From: Anastatus disparis
Lineage: Eukaryota > Arthropoda > Insecta > Hymenoptera > Eupelmidae
Length of the DNA: 64,000 bases
Reading direction: 5' to 3'
Assembly: GCA_017163975.1 (NCBI GenBank)
Contig: JAFFSR010000097.1
Coordinates: 558,001 to 622,000 of the forward strand
The first letter of the stretch is position 1. Each line of letters starts with the position of its first letter. Both the position numbers and the translations under genes were made by a program. This document shows positions 47,767 to 58,319 of the stretch, piece by piece. Under the pieces are notes generated by a model that worked only from the letters and a program-made list of their open reading frames with translations, was not told where the DNA came from and searched no databases.

Positions 47767-48781
47767 TATTAAACAAGGATTAAAAAATGAAATCAGATTT
47801 GAATTAGGAGAAGTAGCAGATTATTCAAGTGCAACCATTAAAGCAATAGAAATTGAAAAACAAGAGGAGAAACAGAAGGATATTAGGATAAAGACAAATT
47901 CGTCTAGACAGAAAATCATGTATAGTGAAATTTTTGAAGATAAACCTAAAAAAATTCAATGCTGTCAAATATGTAAAGACATAGACCATGAGGCATTGTG
48001 TTGCAATAATGCAGGCTGCATATATTGCAAACAGCCAACTCATCCGTCATTTAAATGCACAAATGCAAAGGATAAAATTATATTAATATGCAAGTTTTGT
48101 AATCAAGTAGGTCATTCAAGAAGCATGTGTAAATATTTAGAAGACAATGAATATTATTGCCAATATTGCCAAGAAAATAATCATCAAATAGGCCACTGTC
48201 CAATCATACAAAAATATGAATTATGCTTAAAATGCAATAAGAACGGACATAATACCAACCTTTGTAATCAAATTACAGAAAAAAAGTATTACACCTACGC
48301 AAATATGCAATCTGTGTAACAGTGAACACAATACTATTGATTGTGAAAAATTTAAGATATTTTTAAATCAGGTTAAACCAGATAATCAAATACGATGTCA
48401 ATTATGTGACAAATGGGGTCGATCGGGTAAAGAATGCAGAAATAATATCGGTCAAAATAATTTTAATCAACATAAAATGTTCGTAGGAAATAACAGAAAT
48501 AATAATTCATATGGACAACGAATTCAAACGAAATTTTGTAAATATTGCAAAAATAGAGGGCATAATATAGAGGAATGTAGGAAAATACAATACAAAAAAC
48601 CTCAAAACACAAATCAAAATGTACAATGCCCATACTGTAAAAAATTAGGACATTCAATTGATTTATGCTTTACATTAAAGAATATAGAAAGCAAGCTAAG
48701 TAAATTTTGCACATTTTGCAAAAGCATTAATCACACAGAGGAAGAATGTCAAGCTAAATTAAACACATCAGCTCATATACA

Positions 48782-48788
48782 GGGAAAC
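48782..48788 (+). promoter_or_regulatory. G GGA AAC slippery heptamer for -1 gag-pol frameshift
   Basis: The heptamer is in the correct phase of gag (CAG GGA AAC GCA TAA), just before the gag stop at 48792. A -1 slip after AAC continues as CGC ATA AAC TTG, exactly the pol frame, which opens only after a stop near 48757. GGGAAAC is a known retroviral slippery sequence. A short possible stem (GACTT at 48799, AAGTC at 48836) lies downstream. Confidence 0.75.
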
Positions 48789-48796
48789 GCATAAAC

Positions 48797-50653
48797 TTGA
48801 CTTGGAAAGAGTGTACAAGACGAGTTTCGCAACAAAAGTCGCTCAAAAATTATATTGACATTCAATTTTTTGCAAGAACACACGAAATCGATTATGACTT
48901 CGAAGTATGTGATGAGTTTAATGAAAATGAAACTAATAATAAGTACGTTAAAATTATTGAACAAATAGAAACATTACATAATGCAATGAAATTTAAACCA
49001 GAAATAAAGAATGATTCAACAACAGTAAAACTACATAATGAAAAAAATATAACAAACAATGAATTGAAAAAAATTATACAATTTAAAACTGAAAACATTA
49101 ATGATAACAATAATATACCAATTTATATATTTAAACTAGGTGATACATTACAATTTATCGAGATACGAAATCCGTATACAAATGATTTATGTAAATTATT
49201 AATAGATACAGGTGCCCAACTTCACATCATAAAAGAAAAATTAGTACCACTAAATTCTATTAATAATAATATTAAAATATATTTGTCAGGAATTACTGAT
49301 ATTCCGGTTAAAACATGTTGTTTAATTACTTTCCCTATTAATAATTCGTATACAAATTTCTACGTAGCATCTGAAAAATTTTCAATACCTTATGATGGTA
49401 TTTTAGGTATAGATGTATTGAGAAAAAATAAGTTGAGATTAGACAAGGGATATTTAGAAATAAATGGTAAAAAATTCTTTATTCAAACAGATTATAAAAA
49501 CGATAAAAATTCATTGATAAATTTATGTACAGAAAACATCGAAATTAATGACACAGCAGTTAATAACGCTTTTCATTATATCATGCTAATGCAAGACAAT
49601 AATCACATATTTTCGATTACACAATTTCTACAGAATAAGAATGAAAATATTAAAAATTTTATGAAAGAAATCAACTGTGTTTTAGAAAAAGATGAATGTA
49701 AAAATAATAAGAATATAGAATATGAACAAGTTCTACTAAAACTTGAAGAAAACACAAATTTTAACATTAATAATGAAGACAAACAATTTCTTACATATTT
49801 TATGGAAAAAGATATTTTAACAAATTTTATATTAGATAATCATGAAGAAGAATTTCATAAATTACAAGAAAATTTAATGCATAAAAATGTAAATTATATA
49901 AGTGAAGAAAAAAATGATCGTAGAGAGGAATTATTAAGTAAAATAAGTTTAAATCATTTAAGTAAAGAGAAGGAACAAGATATAAAGAATTTAATTTTAG
50001 AAAATGATGACATATTTTGGTTAGAAGAAGAAAATATTGAAAAATGCAATTTAGAACAACATGAGATAAATTTAAGAGATAACAGACACTGGTATGTTAA
50101 ACGATTTCCATTGCCACATAAATCAAGAGAAATCGCTATTACAGAAACTCAAAAATTAATTGATAATAATCTAGTAAGGCCATCTAAAAGCGCATATAAC
50201 GCTCCAGCATTTGTAGTTAAGAAGAAACCAGGTCCTGATGGAAAAGAAAAATGGCGATTAGTTATAGATTATAGAAAATTAAACGAGAAAACTATACCAG
50301 ATCCTTATTTAATACCATCTATAACTGAAATTTTTGATGATTTAGGCGGAAATAAATATTTTACTACTGTAGACATGGTTTCAGCTTTTCATTGGGTACC
50401 AATGAAAGAATCAGACATACATAAAACAGCTTTTAGTGTACACCCTTTAGGAAGATTTGAATTTACAGTATTACCTTTTGGCTTAACTAATTCACCACGA
50501 ACATTTATGAGGGTAGCAAATACAGCTCTTGGTGAATTAATAAATAAAAAAATATGTCATGTTTATATAGATGATATAATTATAGCTGCAAAATCAGAAA
50601 AAGAACATGATATTAAATTTAATCTAGTAGCTACAAAATTAAGGGAAGCTTGA
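48797..50653 (+). pseudogene. pol: pol part 1: aspartic protease and reverse transcriptase
   Basis: Entered by the -1 frameshift; there is no ATG near the start. After ~125 residues comes the retropepsin active site LLIDTGAQLHII (about 49195-49235), with the second motif GILGIDVLR at about 49400. A long low-complexity, Asn-rich linker precedes the RT, which begins near 50160 (NLVRPSKSAYNAPAFVV) and has WRLVIDYRKLNEKT, FTTVDMVSAFHWVP, LPFGLTNSPRTFM and the catalytic YIDDIII (about 50565). These are Ty3/gypsy-type motifs. An in-frame TGA at 50651 ends this part within the RT, and the same frame continues beyond it. Confidence 0.9.
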
Positions 50654-51250
50654 TTAAAACTAGAACCAAGAAAATGCGATTTTATGAAAAATGAAGTGAC
50701 ATTTTTAGGTCATATTATAAGTAAAGAGGGTATCAAAGCAGATCCAAAAAAAATTGATGCAGTAAAATTATTTCCAACACCAAAAACAGTTAAAAACATT
50801 AGAGAATTTTTGGGTTTAGCAGGTTATTACAGAAAATTTATTAATGACTTTGCTAATATAACAAAATCTTTAACGTTATTATTACAAAATAACGTAAAAT
50901 TTACTTGGGATTCAGAGAAACAAAAGGCTTTTGATAAACTAAAAGACACACTATGCTCTGCACCTTTATTGCAATTTCCACGGTTAGATAAACCATTTAT
51001 AATCACTATAGATGCATCAGGATATGCTTTAGGCGCTATATTATCACAAGGTGAAATCGGAAAAGATAAACCCATAGCATACGCTTCTAGAGTATTAAAA
51101 GGTATATAATAAAGCATTAGGCATATTATTTGGAATAGAAACATTTAGAAATTACGTATATGGAAATAAATTAACAATAGTAACAGATCACAAGCCATTA
51201 CTATCTTTTAGATCTGCAGATAAAAATAACAGAGTTCAAAGATGGCGACT
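50654..51250 (+). pseudogene. pol part 2: RT thumb and RNase H
   Basis: Continues in the same frame after the TGA: CDFMKNEVTFLGHIIS, REFLGLAGYYRKFI, then the RNase H start IITIDASGYALGAILSQ with the first catalytic Asp. At 51107 two stops (TAA TAA) mark a one-base frame change. In the next frame the RNase H resumes (FGIETFRNYVYG, then IVTDHKPLLSF with another catalytic Asp). The usual ..E..L segment between is shortened, so RNase H is damaged. Coding stops at the TTAA MITE at 51254. Confidence 0.88.
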
Positions 51251-51253
51251 TAA

Positions 51254-51656
51254 CGGCATGTCGGAGCTGCAGCAATCGAGTTTTGCTTTTTTTATTTTAT
51301 TGATATCTTTTTAAATTCTTAAATTAAACAAATATAATGACTTGTTCGCACTAAAGCTATATTAATACAATAATTTTTGTTAAAATAAAAAATCATTTGG
51401 ACTTGTTATTTTTTTATGAGCTTGGATTGGAAATTAGACATCAAACTCGACAAACCTAACCTTAAAATACGATATATTGAAAGTTTTTATTATAACTTTG
51501 TATGTATAATATTTTGGTGGATCTCTTGAGTTGTCCGCACTAGAGTTTAATCTTACAAATTTTTTCTTTGTAGCAAAAAAACTCGATTAAACGCATCGTT
51601 TATTCATAAGTTAGGATTAGATATATTATTAGAAGACGGACAGCTTCGTCATGCTC
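51254..51656. mobile_element. 403-bp TTAA MITE inside pol
   Basis: TTAA at 51250-51253 and 51657-51660. Ends are imperfect inverted repeats (GGCATGTCGGAGCTG; complement of CAGCTTCGTCATGCT). RNase H sequence is continuous across it (VQRWRL ... KLSEYDFDVIY). Confidence 0.85.
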
Positions 51657-51660
51657 TTAA

Positions 51661-52334
51661 ACTATCAGAATACGATTTTGATGTAATATATTAAAAGGGA
51701 AAAATGAATGTGAATAGTGATGCGTTATCTAGATTTCTTATAGATAGAAATCCGGTAGAAATCAATGTGATAACTAGAGCTCAAAAAGCAAAGGAAAATG
51801 AAGAAAATATTAAATCAACAGATATACCAACAAATGAAATGAAAATACAAAAATTAAATGAAGAACGTACACCAACGAGGAAATTAAAAGTGTCCAAAAC
51901 GAAGTCGAAAAACAAGAAGATATTTACTTAAATAAATCTAATACTATTATATATTCTAAAAATTTTATACGAAGTAGAAAAGATAATATATTACATTTAA
52001 TTACTAATGAAAGGATATCTTTGGATGAGATTCAAGATGAATATTTTATACACAAAAATATTTATTTAAATAACGATTTAAAAGATAATGAAATTAAAAT
52101 AATGAATTATAAAAAGAGAAAAATTTTTATAATGTGCTTAAATATAAAAGAATCATCAATTTTAATAAAAGAAAAATTAATAAATGATTTGAATACGTTA
52201 AAAGATTTATTAATTGAAAATAAGTGTACTATGTTTAGTATATCAAAAAATATAAAAATATTAAATATAAATTGGAATGAAATTGAAGAAATATTATACA
52301 ATACTTTTAATAATACAAGTATAAAAGTTATAGT
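51661..52334 (+). pseudogene. pol part 3: RNase H tail and linker to integrase
   Basis: Begins with the RNase H C-terminal signature (LSEYDFDVIY, then a TAA, KGKMNVNSDALSRFL). Next comes a lysine-rich and isoleucine/asparagine-rich linker of ~200 residues with further frame breaks near 51930 and 52010. No domain is recognised in the linker. Confidence 0.75.
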
Positions 52335-53411
52335 TTGTTTAATAATACAAAATATGTTGAAAAGGAAAAAAAAAATGAAATTTTTCAACTATATCATTCT
52401 TCAAGTTTAGGAGGTCATTCGGGAGTTAATAGAACATATAATCGAATTAAAAATAAATATTCCTGGGAAAATCTTAAAGTCGATATACAAAATCGTATTA
52501 AAAACTGTGAAATATGTCAGAGAAACAAATTAAAAAGAAATAAAACAAAACAACCTATGATAATAACAGATACTCCAGAGAAAACATTCGATACGATTTC
52601 ACTAGATATAGTAGGTACTCTTAATATAACTAAAAATAATAATAAATATATATTAACTATTCAAGATCATTTATCAAAATTTTTAATAGCTATCGCGCTG
52701 AAAGATCAAACAGCAGAGACTATAGCTGACGCATTTATAAAAAAATTTATTTGCATTTTCAGTTCATCAAAATTAGTACTTACAGATAAAGGCGCAAATT
52801 TTACAGGCAAACTAATAAAAACTATTTCAAAAAGATTTAAATTTAAAAAAATCGAAACTACTGCCTTTCATTCACAATCTAATGGTTCATTAGAAAGGGC
52901 TCATCATCCCCTATGTGAATATTTAAAAAATTTTGCTGATAAAAAATTAGAATGAGATGATTGGCTTGAACTTGCACAATTTAACTATAATACTAGTGTT
53001 CATTCAAGTCATAAATTTACACCACATGAACTAGTTTTCGCCTACCCAGCTAGATTACCGTCTAGTGAACCTTTAAAATCATCAGAAAAATTACAGACAT
53101 TCAATGACTATATAGAAAAATTAATAATAAATATGAAAGATATTGCAAAAATAGCTCGTGAAAATTAAATACTATCAAAAGAAAAGTCTAAATTATATCA
53201 CGATAGATTCATAAAACCTGTAGAATTTCAAATAGGTGATAAAGTATGGCTTATAAAAGAGCCAAAACCAGGTAAATTAGAAAAAAATCAAAACCTGGGA
53301 CCTTTTGAAGTATTACAAGTCCACGAAAATAGCAATATCTCTATAGATTTTAAGGGTGGCTCCAAATTAGTTCATGCAAATAAATTAATTTTACATGAAC
53401 GAAAAAATTGA
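52335..53411 (+). pseudogene. pol part 4: integrase
   Basis: HHCC zinc-binding domain (YHSSSLGGHSGVNRTY ... CEICQ) followed by the DDE core: Asp in SLDIVGTL, Asp in LTDKGANFTG and Glu in NGSLERAHH. All three catalytic acids remain. The C-terminal part (KVWLIKEPKPGKL ... GPFEVLQV) is the gypsy integrase SH3-like/GPY-F region. In-frame stops occur at 52953 (TGA) and about 53166 (TAA); the natural end is the TGA at 53409. Integrase inserts the cDNA and would generate the 4-bp duplication seen at the borders. Confidence 0.9.
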
Positions 53412-53429
53412 TATTATTTTATGTTTCAG
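53412..53429 (+). promoter_or_regulatory. candidate splice acceptor for env
   Basis: TATTATTTTATGTTTCAG ends at 53429, directly after the pol stop and 27 bases before the second env ATG. The pyrimidine tract is interrupted but typical of AT-rich genomes. Confidence 0.55.
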
Positions 53430-53456
53430 AAAGAAAAGAGAAAGAAAAGAAAAGTA

Positions 53457-55493
53457 ATGCTGTTCATTTTATTCATTTTATTATCTATTGTTAGAGAAAA
53501 TGGTGCAATTATTGGATTTAATTGCGAATCTACGGATCCGATCATCACTACATATTCACTATTAGACACAGGAGAATGTGATTTTCAACAAGATAATATT
53601 ATAATAACCAACTCTACAATAGAATTATTACAAATAGCGGAATTTAAAAAAATTAAAGTTATACAGTGTAAAATAGAAATTCAAAAAACGGTTTTTCATT
53701 GCGGAATGTTCAGTCACCTTGGATCCACTGCAAATGCTTTGCAAGAATATCTGTACGAAATTAGCCATGGAAAATGTAAATTCATTCACGATACAGGAAT
53801 ATTCAAATATGATAATATACATACTATAGCTGACCTGAAAATAAATTCAACAAAAGCAGTTGGAATAGATCTTGCAGGCTCAGTAAAGGATAAAACTTGC
53901 ACAGGAGCTTCATACACAAACAATTTTGGATCTTGGGACAACGTTTTAGTACAGGGTCTTATAAGAATAACTTTATTAGAAGAATACGCTCAAGTAAGTC
54001 TAAAAAATGATAAATTAAGATTAAATTCAGGGACTGTATGTAAATTTTTGGATCAACATTGCATTGATTCGCAAGCAGAGTATACTTTTTGGGAAAATTT
54101 CCCTACAGAAGAAGGGTTTAAAACACAATATGAAACTTTATATAGAGGCCCTGCAACTATAATTAATTCACCTAATCAAAATCCTGTATATACTGTAAAC
54201 ACGGAATCAATAACATTTTCTTTATCCTCTTCAGATAATGTAAAAATTTGCGATAGAATATTAACAAAAACAGAACACCCCAAATTATTCATTTTAGATA
54301 TAGCTTATAATAAAATATTATTCGACGATAACACGTTAAGAAAAGATGTAACAAACTTAGATTTATTTACATATATAAACTCAAAATTTGTATATATTGA
54401 AAAACATTTTAGGGCTGATCTCACAGATTTATATTATAACATTTTAAAAGAAAAATGCGAACTCGAAAAAAAATTATACGTGAATCTCTATTCCTTGCAT
54501 CCATAGCTCCCGACGAATTTGCCTTTAATATCATGCAAAAACCAGGATATTTAGCTAAACTTGCCGGCGAAGCAGTACATGTAATAAAATGTACGCCAGT
54601 AGAAGTCCAGCTATTTCATACAAATAAATGTTTCATACAATTGCCTGTATCAACAAAAAACGAAACATGGTTTTTAACACCAAAGACACATATTACTGAA
54701 AACAGGATCAGAAATAAATTGTAATTCAATAATACCGCAATATTACAAAATCGGAGAAGATTGGATAAACCTTCTACCAAAATCAAGACCAACAAAAAAT
54801 ATGGTAAAAACTTTAAAACCAAATACAAAGAGATCATGGACACCAGAAAAAATAACAACGTTGTCAACAAGCGGAATATACTCACAAGATGATTTACAAG
54901 AATTACAACAACATATCATGTTTCCCTTTGAAAAAGCAGCTCTACCTAATGCCATAGCGAGAGGAATACAGGGAGAATAAAACACACAAGTAGATCTATT
55001 AAATAATCTACTTACAGAAAATACATTACCTCATATCGCAGAGAATACTTGGAATAAATTCATAAATAAATTAACAACATTTGGATCTATAAGCTCAGCC
55101 ATAATAATGATATTAATTATTATTCAAATAATTAAATTTACTATGGACACAATTATAAGGGGCTATACCCTGCACACTATTTATGGCTGGTCTATTAATT
55201 TATTGGGAGCAATTTTCAGCTCTATTACTCATTTAATGATTACATTAAAGAATAATCAAATAAAAAGAAAAACCAAGTATGAAGAAATTGAATTACAAGG
55301 AATAAAAATTGAGAAACAAGATATATCACAACCTGTTTTCCAGCATCCTCTACCTAAAAGAAACCATACACCATTACCTAAACCAATCCCCTCACCTCTA
55401 CCAGAGAAGTCACCATATACTTCTCCCACAAATAAATCCTCAGTTCCAAAGTCACCAGAAAAAAAAGAGATTCTAGTATTTAATATTATTTAA
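53457..55493 (+). pseudogene. env-like glycoprotein resembling jingchuvirus glycoproteins, broken
   Basis: I favour the ATG at 53457 because the one at 53421 overlaps the splice acceptor, and 53457 begins directly with a hydrophobic signal peptide (MLFILFILLSIV). The ectodomain is cysteine-bearing (GFNCES, TGECDF, VIQCKIE, FHCGMFSHLGS). Near the C-terminus are hydrophobic segments (SAIIMILIIIQIIKF and SINLLGAIFSSI), then a proline-rich tail. The pattern resembles glycoproteins of chuvirus-like negative-strand RNA viruses known to have been captured by insect LTR elements (recognition from family knowledge). A one-base change in an A run near 54465, a return near 54715 and a TAA at 54978 break it. 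About 680 codons in total fits the family. Confidence 0.65.
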
Positions 55494-57160
55494 GATTAAT
55501 TAATTATACAAATTTCGTAATTTAATACATTCGAAATCAGCCCATAAATGTCGTTCTATTAAATAAGCATTATCATATATATAATCAAATACATATAAAT
55601 ATAGCTGATAATAATTATTTGTTAGTTATATAAAAACAATTAGTAAAACTTTTTAATTATGATTTGAAATAGATCACATATACATAATATTCAAATATAA
55701 TAAAAATTATGCATATTTCATTGTGTTGTGTTACATAAAAGAATGAATGACACTATTCGCGCGTGTCATTCACCTAAACGTGTGAATAACAAATGACATC
55801 GTAAGCATATTTGATCTAACAATAAAAAAAAAAAAACACATGATGGATGTACGATACACATCTATAGTAAAGCGATTATGAATTTTATTTTATTTATTTT
55901 TCTGCGTGTCATTGATTAATACACTTTAGTAAGCACATATTTCATTTAGATTTTTAGATATTATCCATCGGAATCTTAACCTTCTACGAATACATATAAG
56001 AAAGATCAGGTGGAAACTAAGATAATAAAAAATCTTTTTTTGTTAATTATCCTTCAAGTTGCATTATTTAGCATATTATTGTTTAAGAAGTAATCTAACA
56101 AAAAATGTAGAGTAAAGTTATAATTTTATAAGAGATGACTCTTTTATGAAACTAGAATTTAAAAATTTGATACTTTAAGTTTATTAAGCCGTCAATTTTG
56201 AGTTCATTGTAAAACAATCCTTTTGTTTTATTTACTGAATCGTTTCCGATTTAACTTTTTGTGGGAAGGGGTGAATGACACTGATTATATGTCATTCATA
56301 TATGTTCAAGTTTTATAAAACATAGCATATTTCAGAAGTATATTTTTAAAATTAAACAAAAAACAAAAGGATCGTTACAATTAAAGTTATACAAATAATT
56401 TAAGTAAAAAGTTTATAATTTATCAGATAACTTATCATGAAAAAAAAATAATTTTTTTGTCCTCAGGCCGCAAAATGAATTTTTGTGTCCTGTATACGGA
56501 GCACAAAATAGTGTATTCTTGTCCTAGGCCGCAAAAGAAAAATGTGTATATCCAATGTATTATTTTAATTAAAGTTCACAGAAAAACGTTCTCGACGTCG
56601 CTGATTCTTGGAATTGAACTTAATGAACTGCTCGCTTTCCTTAATATCGCTATCCTTTTCTCACATATACTATACTGGGTATGCGTTAACGAATAACGTA
56701 GACTCAATATATGTGTGAAAGAAAAGTAAAGAGCAAGAGAAAGACATAGTAACAAGTTTCGTGTGTTAAAACTTTTTTTTTCTTTTTTAAATAATATTTT
56801 TTAATTATAATTTTTATAATTTAGCTTTCTTTTATATTTTGTTGTATTTTTGTTTAATTTTAATGTTACATTTTAACAATTAGTAGTTGTTTTTATAATC
56901 AAAATTTTTTTAATCCATTTTTTTTAAACCTTTTCCTTCTTTTTTTAAATAATATTTTTTAATTATAATTTTTATAGTTTAGCTTTATTTTATATTTTAT
57001 TGTATTTTTGTATAATTTTAATTTTATATTTTAACAATTATTAGTGGTTTTTATAATCAAAGTTTTTTTATTGTATTTTAAGAATTATTAGTTATTCATT
57101 ATTTATAATTAAATTTTTTTATAAAATTGTTTTATATTTTAAGAATCATCAATCATTTTT
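55494..57160. other. non-coding tail between env and 3' LTR, first part
   Basis: No gene recognised. Short GAATGACAC/GTGTCATTC pairs recur at 55745-55785 and 56275-56310. At 56460-56545 GTCCTNAGGCCGCAAAA occurs twice. From about 56770 three decaying ~150-bp direct repeats (TTTAATTATAATTTTTATA ... TTTTTATAATCAAA) run to 57165. Confidence 0.45.
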
Positions 57161-57164
57161 TTAT

Positions 57165-57350
57165 AGGCAGGGGGCCCAGCTAATAAGACCCAGCTTCCGC
57201 TCAGCGGCCTTTGGTCGAAAAAAAGTATATGCAGTCACGACCACGAACGTATCATTCTTGCTCGTGCATCTGGAGCGGCCTCGCTACGCTCGACCCCTCA
57301 GCATGCACTCGCCAAGAATGATACGTTTTACGGCCTTGACGCATAATATA
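57165..57350. repeat. GC-rich hairpin
   Basis: ACGTATCATTCTTGCTCGTGCAT at about 57247 pairs with ATGCACTCGCCAAGAATGATACGT ending near 57327, around a CCTCGCTACGCTCGAC loop. Probably the core of a small MITE; ends are unresolved. Confidence 0.65.
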
Positions 57351-57537
57351 CTAATTTAAAAATATCTAATATACTTATTATTTTCTTTTTTCTTTTCTGT
57401 AATATAAAAATTTACGATTCATCAAATTTGAAATGAATGATAATAAAAAAAAAATCTGAATTTAACATTAATATTAAAATCTATAAAACTTATAAATTTT
57501 TCTCACTATTAAATAGTTAAAGGTTAAGAAGGGGCAG

Positions 57538-57908
57538 AACTATCTGTCTTTGTCTGATAGCGTTTTTCATCATTTATGTAAACACTATTCGGTATAACAA
57601 GAAAAAAATAGCAGTCCCCGCTAGATATTAGTATAATAAGTAAATTTTGTAATAACAAACAAATTTTTTTACTGCGTAGTTTTTGAATAATTAGAGACCT
57701 ACCAAAAAAAGATAGGTTATATTCTAGACGGCTAGTAGGTCTCTAATTAGTCAAAAACTATGCGGTAAAAAATTTGATTGTTATTACAAAATTTACTAAT
57801 TATACTAATATCTAGCGGGGGCTGCTATTTTTTTCTTGCTATAAAGGATAGTGTTTATATAAATAATGAAAAACGCTATTAGACAGAGACAGATAGTTTG
57901 GCCCCTTC
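57538..57908. mobile_element. TTAA-type hairpin MITE, copy 5 (371 bp)
   Basis: TTAA at 57534-57537 and a decayed TCAA at 57909-57912. Ends GAAGGGGC and GCCCCTTC are inverted, and the arms pair almost throughout (CTAATTAGTC region central; AAATAGCAGTCCCCGCTAGATA outside). The ends resemble copies 1-4 in layout (purine-rich end, then ..CTGTC(C/T)TTGTCT). Confidence 0.85.
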
Positions 57909-58094
57909 TCAAGGAATGTAAGGAAAAAGGAAAAAAAAGAGACAACAAACAATTTATATTTATATATATAATAATTTATGTAACGAATAAGAAAAAAAGA
58001 AAGAAATGTGTACACGCGTAGATTAATTAATAAGTAATTGATAATCAAATTAATAACAAATAAAAAAAAAAAATATATAGATATATATTCCAAC

Positions 58095-58318
58095 TCAGTC
58101 CCATGATTCTTCGGAGAAATTTTGAAGCTGGCAATCGATCGGGACCAATTCGGGTGTTCTTCTCACTGGCAAATCAGATGCAAGTTTACCGTACAATGGC
58201 AATCCGTTCTTCCCAACGGAAGAGGTAGCATAAATTCCAGCCATCAAACTCACTATCTTCGTCCAACCACCATGCATCATTATGACGCCGATCCATTGAG
58301 CGAAATATACGTTTTAAT
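58095..58318 (-). pseudogene. conserved-looking C-terminal protein fragment, family not recognised
   Basis: A minus-strand frame opens after a TAA near 58320 and reads FAQWIGVIMMHGGWTKIVSL, then GLPLYGKLASDLPV, TPELVPIDCQLQNF and a clean end SEESWD. Its composition and codon use are far from the AT-rich surroundings, and the peptide looks like a real folded domain rather than a chance frame. I cannot name it. It could be a captured gene piece or part of another mobile element inserted in the retroelement tail; the N-terminal part is absent. Confidence 0.4.
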
Positions 58319-58319
58319 T

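Larger units (their letters stand above)
45898..48794 (+). pseudogene. gag: gag with ten CCHC-type knuckles, interrupted
   Basis: The frame opens at 45898 (MSKINFNQIAKYIKEGK) with a SAP-like short helical segment and an acidic, Asn/Thr-rich region. It is broken by a TA MITE at 46652-46979 and resumes with a capsid-like region (RLVPEFTGKNIPLEKYIDLL...YAQLEQIQQGENESVVEYV). A hairpin insertion at about 47548-47766 breaks it again. Then come ten knuckles from about 47960 to 48760, e.g. CKFCNQVGHSRSMC, CLKCNKNGHNTNLC and CPYCKKLGHSIDLC. Knuckle 6 has shortened spacing and knuckle 7 has Arg for His. A one-base frame break lies near the A run at 48279-48285. Gag would package RNA. The stop at 48792 is preceded by a slippery site. 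Confidence 0.85.

Noticed and set aside
48279..48310. A AAA AAG run in gag as a programmed -1 frameshift site
   Set aside because: The heptamer is in phase, but the knuckles resume in the +1 frame, not the -1 frame, so an ordinary one-base indel in the A run is the simpler reading.
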